Positions 42,740 to 52,611 of a DNA stretch of 64,000 nucleotides are shown here, piece by piece. How positions within the stretch are numbered: position 1 is the stretch's first letter; each line of letters opens with the position of its first letter. The notes beneath the pieces are model-generated. The model had not been told where the DNA came from. It did not search any database and saw only the letters and a program-made list of their open reading frames with translations. The DNA comes from Nepenthes gracilis (taxonomy: Eukaryota; Streptophyta; Magnoliopsida; Caryophyllales; Nepenthaceae): assembly GCA_033239525.1 (NCBI GenBank), contig BSYO01000014.1, positions 18,274,021 through 18,338,020 of the forward strand, written 5' to 3'. The position numbers and the translations under genes are program-made.

Positions 42740-43818
42740 GACTCCTTAGGTGAGATATTTGTTAGCGGCACAATGAGGAGAACTCGGATAATGCCAAACG
42801 TGTGAAAAAATAGCGGTGGTATACCATTATTAATGAAAAAAATTATCTTGGCGTGAGTACTCCATCCCATACGTATGGTGTCTCACGTCAGAAAAGGCTG
42901 ACTACGCATTTGGAGAAGTACACCCCGATATTTACGGATCCCACATTGGTAGCAAGAATCCAACTTTCAAACTCATGAGGTAAGAATATTATCTATCCAC
43001 CATAAAGTACAACGCCATAAATTTCGTACAAAAATTTAAAAACTGTCATATGTATGAGAATCTTACCCACAGTGCATCTGAGCTCGAGCTCTTGTAGTTG
43101 CCACACAGCATTTGCACGATGAATGCTCGATATCCTCAAATTCCTTCTAGTTGTGTTCGAGTTGAGAAAGTTTGTAATCATTAGTGAGTGTTTCACTAAG
43201 TATTGTGCTAATTTGAGGATAATATTGGTTCACATATCCATCACCTATCCGTAAACTAACGGACAAGTGAAAGTTACTAACCGCACAATACTGCACGGTT
43301 TGAAAACAAAGTTTGAAAATGTTGGGGGATCGTGGGTGAACAAGCTACCATCTGTCCAATGCTCATATAGGACGATACCTAGAGAGCCGACCTGAGAGAT
43401 ACCCTTTAACCTATGCTATAGAATCGAGGCTGTCATACCAATAGAGATCGAACTGTCCAACCTCCAGGTTTAGTGTTTTGACTCACACAACAACTCACAA
43501 AGGTTTCGGGAGAATCTTGATCTACTTGAAGAAACTTGAGACATGGCACGATTGCGGACGACAGCTTAATAGCAAAGGATTACCCGATACTACAATAAGA
43601 ATGAGAAAGCACACCAATTTGAAGTGGGAGATTTAGTATTACGAAACATTGAAGCAACTAGTAAAAATATCGACTGGAACAAGCCCTCACTAAATTGGGA
43701 AGGACCGTTCTTGGTCTCGACCATCCATTGGAATGGAGTGTATAAATTATGCACCCAAAATGGAAGACTAATCCTTCGAATTTGGAATGTCTCTTACTTT
43801 AAAAAATATTATCAATGA
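42740..43818 (+). pseudogene. Integrase relic, gypsy copy B
   Basis: It has the same decayed core as copy A and a cleaner C-terminal ORF (43624-43818) with GDLVLRNIEATSKN, NWEGPFLVSTIHWNGVYKL and RIWNVSYFKKYYQ. It is not functional. Confidence 0.8.
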
Positions 43819-44454
43819 ATGTACTTATTACTTAGTAAAATTAGTTTGTATCATGTTGAGTGCTTGTAAATTTTGTAATATTTTATTAATAAAATAATCA
43901 TTTATTGTTTGTTCATATACTTGTTTGTTATTTTATGATATTACATGACCTGACTTTGCTCTGCAGTGAAATCAATCACACATCACGATCGACACTTGGT
44001 GGCGGCAAAACTCGGTCACATAATTGGGCGGCTTGAATGAGGTTGGATTATTTGAAACTTGGTCACGAAACCAAAGCGGTCCTAATAAGGTGGAAGGTCA
44101 AAAAACTTAAGGGCTTTCTTAAAGTACACATGAAAAGACCTTGAAAGTACTATCGTTAGTTAAGCAGTCGAAAACTTTAAGTTAGGCACATAAAAGTTTT
44201 GATACTGTCCTATTCATTTGAGGGACAGAGACCGTATGTGGATGACGATTTAAGTAATATTAAGTGCCCAACATTTATTATATAATGTCCAGCCAACTTA
44301 TATATACTTATATATATATAAATATAAGTATGAGCAACTAAGAGAGAGGGAGAAAAAATCATTGACACAATGATGTAAAAATATTTCATTCTATTATGAA
44401 AAAATGTTACAATTACAAGTGTAATATAAAAAAATAAAAATAAAGTACAAGAAT
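43819..44454. other. Spacer between integrase and antisense ORF, gypsy copy B
   Basis: Equivalent to 32010-32653, with small deletions near 43945-44110. No gene. Confidence 0.6.
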
Positions 44455-46324
44455 TTATTTAAGAAAAGGATGTGGCTGTGAAATCCCTGGCAGAAGCTCC
44501 CAAGAGTCCACATTGTCTCTGGGACGATATAACACATCTGAGTTATAGCAAGCATTGGCGTTCCTAGGATGAAATATGAAAATTAGAATATTAGGAGCCA
44601 CCATTTTAATGATGTTCCGGAGCTCGCTCTTTAACCTGAAGTTCTAGTCTCAAAGGACGACATACTTCTACTTCATCACAAATAGCTTATGTTCAAGTTG
44701 GAAAGTAAGCTCATTTGAAGTCAGGAACTCCTCTTTTTCAACATAATTATAAGCTAGGTAGTCAGTAGCGCAGGCAAAATGATGGGCCATTTCTTGAGAC
44801 TGTAAAGAAAAAAGAACAAGTCAGTGACTATAAAGAAAGTAATAAAAGTACTAAGGAAAGGTTTAGTCAGTACCTCAGAGATGGAGAAGCTACCTGAAGG
44901 AGCATCACTTGTAGGGACCTCCAATGTCTCCTGGACCTCGAGCTCTGAGGGCTTTACACCAGCCACCTCATGGACTCCTCCAATAATAACATCCCCCTTG
45001 ACTTCAAACACTAGGGGCTCGAAACCAGATGTTTCAACTACTGCTTTCGGCTTGGCCTCGGGCGTGGGACCCTCCAAGAGAGACACGTTTGCCACCACGA
45101 CTAGCCCCTTAGCCTCGTCTTCGACTCTGGTTGTAGATGCTAGGGGCTCAGGAGAATAAACCTCTATAACTTCAGCATGTAACCTCAAAGTGACAACCTT
45201 AATGATGCTGGCTACCTGAAACTCAATTAGTGGCATATCCTCAGCCTCACCAGATTGAGTCTTGCTAATCTAGGATATACCCTCAGTAAAGTTAGTAGAG
45301 ATGTTGGGTAAGGACTCCTCGAGCAGCGGCAACAGAACAGCCGACACCCCATATGAGGTAAGTGTTGGATTAGGGATCAGCACATCTTTAGCTCTAGCTT
45401 TAGCAGTAAACTCTGATGGCTGACAACTTTCATCTGGCCCAGTGGCCCCAAGGGCTTGGGCCAAGGAGGATGTGGAAGTTGGATCCACTCTCACCGACCG
45501 CTTTTTCCTTCTTATTAACTGATCAATGGTGGCTTCGTCTTCAAAGGTGGATGCGGCTGAAGCCTCCTTACACTTGGGCGGTTGGGTTGATAGTTCTTTC
45601 ATTTGAAGTGACTTTGCTTTCCTCTTGTACTTCCTTTTATGGACCGACCGTGTTGGGGGAGCATCTAATCCCTCAAATATAGGCTCCCATTTGACCAGAG
45701 TAAAAGACTCGACTAGCAGCCATCAATTCTTCTTGTTCTCATTAAAGGAGCTGGCATATTCCTTAAGAAGATTTGTTAATGCTTTGGTCGACTCCTTCTC
45801 GTGATCCATTGTTTAGAATGAAAAAAGAAGAGACTAGGCCCCATTTATTAGAGCTCCCATCTAGAGGAGCCGCCAATAAAAGAATTGATCCTTCCATCTT
45901 TTCGTTGAGTTAGGGTTTCTGACTTAACTCAAAAATTAGGTAGTGGAGAGACCACAATCTAGTCCGCTTCATGATAGAAAGGAAGAATAATTTTCCACGC
46001 ACCACAGTGTTAAGTACCGAGGCCGTGAATGCGGGGGAAAAACACCCAAAGAAATGATATACCTTACTTTGTTTGGCTGTAATCTAGCGACCAGAATGTG
46101 GAGGTCCACCATTATTCTGTACAATTCTGGCGCCAGTGGAAAACGGAGACCACCTTTCAGATAAGTCTCGTAGATGGTAATGTAGCCCTCCGATAGAGAA
46201 GGGGTTCTACCACTAACTTTGGGCAAGAGGTATATTAGCGAGTTTGAAATTTATAGCGAGCTTGGAGATACTCGATGTCGCCAGAGGTGAGAACTGATTG
46301 AATATCGTTGACGCCGGGAGCCAT
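44455..46324 (-). pseudogene. Antisense ORF of Tat element, copy B
   Basis: It parallels 32654-34521. The middle and C-terminal part is better preserved than in copy A: a 160-codon frame (44754-45236) runs without a stop through HAEVIEVYSPEPLASTT, EAKGLVVVANVSLLEGPTPE and LEVPTSDAPSGSFSISE. It ends at GAG before a 74-base GT-AG intron (44800-44873). Splicing joins it in frame to SQEMAHHFACATDYLAYNYV and a Leu/Glu-rich, coiled-coil-like stretch, then SDVLYRPRDNVDSWELLPG and a TAA at 44455. The N-terminal domain (SEGYITIYETYLKGGLRFPL, LQPNKVRYIISLGVF) is frameshifted near 46020 and 46240. An undetermined base lies at 46362, just upstream of the ATG. Confidence 0.72.
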
Positions 46325-46423
46325 TGAGAAGAAAGGTTTTCGTTGATGAAGAAGACGGCGNAAAAAATTTCAAAAGTGAAGCGAAACAAAGGGTTTAAAA
46401 GCATGAAATGAAAATTTTGAAAC

Positions 46424-46433
46424 CTATTTATAG
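46424..46433 (-). promoter_or_regulatory. TATA box of the antisense ORF, copy B
   Basis: The minus strand reads CTATAAATAG, about 100 bases upstream of the antisense ATG at 46324, as in copy A. Confidence 0.6.
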
Positions 46434-46797
46434 GCAAGGCACAGGTGTGGCGCCATTGAGTTTGAAATTCAAAAGACACGCCTTATCATGACGGTAATAC
46501 ATGTTGGCACCCCATCGGCTCTATCGCCGTCAGGTGCTCAAAGTCGATAATGATGACTTGTGTGTTTCAAAAAATGACAGGGGACTCAAAGAAGTTTGCA
46601 TTTAATGTAGTTGTTGATGGCTCAAATAAAGATAGTTAGGTTAATAACCATCATCTGATGAAACCTTTCAGATTGAAAGTCCTCGTCCAACTAGCAAGCA
46701 AAGCCCATTGGATTAAGAGCATGGGTTTGGACAAATAACTGCCCTCAAACATCATATCAGAAGGTTGAATTTCAGGCCTCTTGACATGAGGGATTAG

Positions 46798-47457
46798 TGA
46801 TTAGTATTGTTGCCAATAACCCATGAGGAAGATATTGTTTACGGATTTAGCCCATAAAGCATGGAGGCCTAATCAGCCTATGCAGTCTAAATCGATGTAT
46901 ACGCTTGAAGGCTTTATTCGAGCAGTTAGCTCTTTGGATGAAGATGGTACCAACGGTTGAGACAGTTTTCAATTCTTATCTTAAAATAATGGCCTCGGAC
47001 GCTAGTTGGAACCGTCATTTGAACAAAACCTTATCCACTGGTAAGTTTCCTGGGCAGTTGATAGAAAAATTCAACCACCCCCTAACCTCTATAAAAACCC
47101 CTCCTTTCCAGTGAGAAAAGGGGTCAACACTTAAACTAAACTAAAAGCAATTTAAGATGCCCAGAGTATGCGCTTTCTCTAAAATTAAGACGCTTTTAAA
47201 AAAGTACAAACTCCCAAATAAAAAATATTTTTATGGATTCTTGAACTTGCATCCTCTCCTTTTCCTCTCTTCAAAGAAGGATACTAATTTAAACGTTGGA
47301 GGATATACTAGAAAGTGAGTCCCACTAAATCCTTTGACCGTATTTTATATTGCACAAGATTCAGATTAAAAAACGTATGGATATTAGACCCGATTCAAGT
47401 CCGATGGACAAATTTTAGTTTCTGTCCGTACTACATTTCAGGATCTCGAGCGCGTCA
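46798..47457 (+). repeat. 3' LTR, gypsy copy B
   Basis: 660 bp, starting TGATTAGTATTGTTGCCAAT and ending GAGCGCGTCA. It has a TATA motif near 47090 (CTCTATAAAAACC) and the family cassette at 47281-47325. Confidence 0.9.
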
Positions 47458-48382
47458 GGTATGGATCACTATAGAGTTGCAAAGAAAGTGATCAAATATT
47501 TGGCTACTCAAATTTAAATTTTGTTGGATGTGTTGATTCGTATAAATCAATATCTGGATATATATTTATATTTATTTGTGGAGTTATATTTAGGAGAAAT
47601 ATAAAGCAAATCCTAGTTGCTAGATTAACTATGAAGTTAAATTCGTTTCTTATTTTGAGATTATGAAATATAGTGTATGTGTGATGAATTTTATCTCTTG
47701 GCTTAGAATTGTGAATTTTATTTCAAAACCATTGAGAATATATAGTGATAATTCATTTACTATTTTCTTGGTTAAAAATAATAAATATATTAGTTAAAAT
47801 TAGACATCAATATGGAGTTTTTGGTTATAAAAAAACATATTAAAGTAAAGAAAATAGTTATTGAATACCTTAACACTGAGTAGATGATAATTGATTCTTT
47901 AATAAAAAAACTTGCCGTTGGGACTTAAAAATTATATAGTTAGAATGAAATTAGGTTTTATTATGCGATTTTCATTATATAGGCAACAATATTTTTAATA
48001 AAATTTTTATTTATTTGTGATGTTTTATTAAAATTTATGTACACATTAGTTAATTTATTCTGATAAATCAATATTAGTTAATTTATTCTGATAAATCAAT
48101 AATTGGATCTAAAATAAATATAAAATTTATTTATTAAATAATATTACTATAGATTTGTTAATATTTTAAGGAACATAATGTACTGTAATGTATGAAAGAT
48201 ACCGTTCTTATCATTAGAATTTATTTATTTTGTTTTTTAAAAATGTGGAATGATGATTTTGGATATCATATCAAGTGATGTACGGACCAAATGAAAGAAC
48301 ATTAAAAAATTTTTTATTTATTTTTAATTTAAAATTTCAGCTGTATGATTCAACACACTCTTTGAATTCTAGATACCCATTG
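47458..48382 (+). pseudogene. Ty1/copia pol relic and 3' region (right half, copy B)
   Basis: Same content as 35665-36561 (GMDHYRVAKKVIKYLATQI onward). It carries a private 28-base tandem repeat of TTAGTTAATTTATTCTGATA at 48048-48103. Confidence 0.75.
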
Positions 48383-48687
48383 ATAGCTTAACCACATACT
48401 TCTACTATGGCATATTTGGTTAAAGGGAATAAGGAAAAAATAAAATATCTATTATTTGGAAATAGATATTCTTCCGTTTGATTACAAATTTAATCAAAAT
48501 AAATATTTTTTGAGAATTATTATATTCACATATGTGGGAATAACAATTTCACATATTATTATTATTATTATTATATTTTATTATTATCATTTTATTTTAT
48601 TTTTCTTATTATTACTGTTATTATCATTATCATCACTATTCCTTATACTATTTTACAAACCAAACAATTGAATATTAATTTTCACAT
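48383..48687. other. AT-rich DNA with (ATT)n tract
   Basis: About 300 bases, including a short ATT microsatellite at 48554-48575 and a T/A-rich run to 48660. The plus-strand ORF at 48456-48671 is low-complexity. Confidence 0.6.
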
Positions 48688-49758
48688 TGTTGCGTTTCGG
48701 ATCCGTGGTTTCCGAGCAACACGAATGTTTGAGATTTATGGTCGTAGAGAGAGAGATTAAGACCGGATTTTTACATGGAAAGCCTCCTTCTGAAATGGGG
48801 AGGAAAAATCACGAGGCTCAGAGCCTTTAGAAATGCTTTACTATTTAGATGGAAGTCTTTACAAAGTACAAGTTTTGGAGTCCATTCCTTCATTGTCTAT
48901 TATTTCGTACTTCTTTCCTAAGAGGTTTTGCTCACTGGGAAGCTTTATCACTCTCGTTGGGAAGCTTTGTCACTCTTTTTTGTTCCGTCTCGTTAGGAAG
49001 AGAGGGATTAAGCGGCCGAGAGAGAGAGTGGGGCTTTTTCCTTCTTCTGGAATAAGTTCAGAGAGGAGAGAGTTGGGGGTCCTTTGAAAAGGGATTTTGT
49101 TGGGTATTTATAGGGAAGAATGTGCCGTTGGGAGGAGACACGTGGCGGCCGTGGGCGGCAGGAAGAGCATCCCCTTTGTCCTACCGGCCCCGATTAATGC
49201 TGGCGCGTATGTGAGAAAGCCTTGGTGGCGCGCTAGTAGGCCTGTGCGTGTCGAGCGCATAAAGTCAGGCGTCGATTTGATTTGGTAGGCGTCTTGTTGA
49301 GGCCAGCGGCCGCGGTGGTTGCTGGATTTCCCCAGGAATCGGCGAAGTCGCTTAGCTGGCGCTCTTGGAGGTGCATGAGGCAGTCCTCGCCCTTTCGTGG
49401 AGTTTCTTATGGCTTTGTGAGTTCGCGGACTTATCGGAGAAGGCAGCTCTCGGAGGATCCGTTGAGGAAAGTCCTCGAGTCTCTTCTTGACTTCTCGGGC
49501 TGATCCGAGACTTGGCAGGACTTCTGGGGTTCTCGGTCTTCTTCTTGTCCGTATCTAGATGTCGTTAGCGATATCCTCGAGCTTTCTTATGTGCAGACGG
49601 GACCTGTTGGACTTCTGCTGTGGTCTTAGTTTTTGGGTTATTGGCCTCTGCTTTGGGCCTCTCTGGCTGTCCAGCCTCCCTGGCTCGTGGGCGCCTTTCA
49701 GCCCCTTCGCGTGGCGCTTTTTGGCCGTCTTCATGGGCCGCTTATATTAGGCGCAACA
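48688..49758 (-). repeat. Probable solo copia-type LTR, minus strand
   Basis: The ends are TGTTGCG at 48688 and CGCAACA at 49758, a perfect 7-base terminal inverted repeat of the TGTTG...CAACA type common in copia LTRs. It is a GC-richer island in AT-rich flanks. A minus-strand TATA box (CCCTATAAATACCC) lies near 49107-49117, about 640 bases inside. No target duplication was found (CACAT left, TATTA right) and no internal region follows. The overlapping plus-strand ORFs have no motif. Confidence 0.5.
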
Positions 49759-52611
49759 TATTATTTATTTTAACAATTAAATATGAGAATAACAATTTTA
49801 ATTTTATTTTTATCATATTTTATTTTTTAAAATAATTATTTTATTCTCACCTTATTTTATTTTAATAATTAAACATATAATAAAAGTAATAATATAGCAA
49901 ACAGTATTATTATTAACGTTAAAAAAAGGTTAATATTTTAATATTTGATTTATTTTTATATTTAATATTGAAGTGATTAATATTTTATACGATAAATCGA
50001 TTATTATGGGGGACATAAGCCTTAGTTTTCGGTCAGCTTGGTCTGAGCCTCTAGGTTTTCAAGAGCGTCTGTCCTCGGACATGGCCATTTTGGTCTTGGA
50101 AATCTCGGTCCCCTGTAGTGCTTCCGGCCGTCAGGACTATTCGCGGCTCAGACAACGCTTGGGATGTCTGTTGCGGAACCTTTGAACCTCTGGTACCGAA
50201 AACTTACAGATTCGTTAATCACCCCTTTCTAAGCGACGTTGAAAGCCTGAAATTTCAAGGAAGTGGCTGCTGCAGGTGGTAAACCTTTGATCTGGTTGAA
50301 CTGAACTTGGCACAAGCTTCAGTCGGTACGCGATTTTGAGAAGGCGGCCAGCCGATGAATTAACGACTAACAGCCAACCGGCGGCGATGAATAGACGTTG
50401 CTATGTCCGTGGTGAATGAAGGCACAACTCCTAACGAAGCAAAGAAGGAGAACAAACGGGATTGGAAATGAGGGGACGGCGGTGGTGGATGAATTCTTTC
50501 GTGGGTCGACCAGGCGAATCGTCCAATGACAGCTGAGATACGAGGGCGTTAAGGAAGTTCCTGTCAGGTGCGTTAACTTAATCTGTTTTTTACTCCCTTG
50601 TCGACTGGAACTTGTTTCAGTGATTAATTGGTAGCATAAATGATGATTGATGGCCGTGACTGATGATTTAGGGTTATTAGAGTTGCGGTTTCTGCGGTGT
50701 TGGAGTAGATAATTACTGTCTTAGATTGTTTATGAGGGATGGTGATGAAGGCGATGATGGTGGTGGTGATGGAAATTGATTGGAATTGTGGTCTCATGTT
50801 GGGAAATAATTGGAAATCGGTAATTTATTTGATTCAATTTGCAAACTTTGCGTGTTCTTAAATGACTGGTTACGTGAGCATATTAGATACCAACTGGAAA
50901 TTAAACTCTAAGCTGAATTAGGCCCCTTTTAATATGTATAAATGTAAAAAATTGAATGACAACAAATTTCTGCGTTTGCGTGTCAGTGAGGAAAACTACG
51001 AAGTGTTTGAGACCTCTAATTATGTATATCTCTACTAGTATTTTGGATCAAAACACATAAGAAATTAGTAACATTATAGATATCCACTGTTTTCCTCCAT
51101 CACCCGCTGTTTTACACTGGTGTACTTTTCTATGGTTTTCCTCATGAAGTTCGTAAAGCACTTCAACCCATTGAAAAATGGAATCCCAACATGGACGAAA
51201 ATATTTATATAGGCATCGGAATTGAACTTATCGGACATTATGTATTTGTATCCATAAGTAGGAAGAAAAATTCTTTTGAGAATCATAAACTGACAACAAA
51301 ATATCAACTGATATATCGGCAAGATATCGGACATATTAACTGATATCGCCGATATGATAATATATCACAATATTGTCGTGGTATTCGGAAATTATTGGTA
51401 TTGGGAGCCTAATATCTATATATATATTGCCAGATATTTACAATATTGGTTGATATTTTTATCTATAAATCCTAACCTAAAGTTGGCCATAATTGGTTAG
51501 GTTTATTCTTCAATTCTACTACGTGTTAGTGTAAATCCACCACAACTATGTATTCTGAAAGATAGATACTAATTCTAGGAAATGCAAGGGGCTGTCCAGT
51601 GATAGAAAGCAGTTTTCTGCTTTGCATTTTTCTATTTCCAAGTTCAAAACTTGCAGTTTTCTTTCTCTACAGAAAACTGTGAAATTGTTTTCCAATTTGG
51701 AAAAACAGAAAATTCTTTCAACTTATATTCTACATGCCTTAAATTAGAAACTTGAAGTTTGTTCAATAGATTTGTTTCATTTTTCATTTGCCATTTGTCA
51801 AATTATATTTCTAACTTAAGGTTTTTTCATTTGAATCGTATAGCAGTTGCTAATTAACAAGTTGAGTTGAGATCCATTAGTAATTACCAGCCAATCATCA
51901 ATCAATCAATTTATGACGATGAAGTTATCCTGTTGCTGCACCATCATCCTACTGCTATTTACAATCAATTTACCCCCTTTATATCATATATTTGGCTTCA
52001 CTATGGAACTGATTGTCTTTAACAGACCTTCAGCGAGAAGGGAAGGCTGCTTTGCATCTTTTTTTTTCTTTCTTTTGTGTATTTTGTTTTCAGCTGAAAA
52101 GGATACATTCTAGTCATATTTTTTAACTTAAACTGTCTATTACTTTTTTTTTTTTTTTGGGTGGGAGAAGGCAAGTGACCATGACAATGACATGAACCTT
52201 AAACTTTATAACTTAAAGATTACTGCTATTGTTTGTGTGAAATAAATTACTTGTCTTTCCTTCATAGTCTTTGTAATTTATGATCATGTAATGTTGCTTT
52301 CATCTGAGAAAGTCATGATCAAGATACAATATATTTAAATTTATAGTGGTTTTGTATTTCAAGATATCCTCTGGCTGTTTAAATGTTTCTCAAATGCCAC
52401 AGTTTCATTCAAACCACTGCACAGTAAGCATAAAGTTGGAGACTTCGAGGATATATATTTTAAATAATCCAGTGAAGAAATCCTTTCTTTTTATCCCATA
52501 GTTTATCCTAGTCTAATCATCACCGTTGCTGATAGAGAAAATTTTGCTGTGCAGAGATGGAGTTCTTTTCAGGTTTCTGTTAAGTGAGAACAGAAAAATA
52601 AGTTATTCATT
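49759..52611 (+). promoter_or_regulatory. 5' flank of the MKK3 gene
   Basis: 49759-49990 is AT-rich. 49990-50580 is of mixed composition and could hold the promoter and a 5' UTR exon: a possible donor GTCAG/GTGCGTT lies near 50570, and a possible acceptor TTTTCAG/GTTTCTG near 52572, 40 bases before the ATG. That would make a 2-kb leader intron; this is inference. The ORFs at 49973-50185 and 51913-52113 have no recognisable product. A dispersed repeat lies at 51290-51480. Confidence 0.3.
51290..51480. repeat. ATCGG-rich dispersed repeat upstream of MKK3
   Basis: It has ATATCGGCAAGATATCGGAC, ACTGATATCGCCGATATGAT and GATATTTACAATATTGG in close succession, several of them palindromic. It resembles stretches in introns of both host genes (10060, 12355, 57340). 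Confidence 0.4.

Larger units (their letters stand above)
37862..47457 (+). mobile_element. Tat-lineage Ty3/gypsy retrotransposon, copy B (defective)
   Basis: It has the same domain order, insertion site and most of the same stops as copy A, so it arose by duplication and not by a second insertion. LTRs are 37862-38522 and 46798-47457, flanked by GGTGT (37857-37861, one base changed) and GGTAT (47458-47462). Confidence 0.92.
37483..48382. repeat. Copy B of the ~10.9-kb direct duplication
   Basis: It repeats copy A from GGGTTTGTTGCATG to AGATACCCATT in the same orientation. Relative to A it has many 1-3-base deletions (dense at 42240-42800 and 46440-46540), one rewritten stretch near 39235-39285, an extra 28-base tandem copy at about 48048-48103 and an undetermined base at 46362. 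Confidence 0.9.

Noticed and set aside
49097..49835. Overlapping plus-strand ORFs in the GC-richer island
   Set aside because: They overlap each other in different frames, have no recognisable domain and lie within the probable solo LTR.
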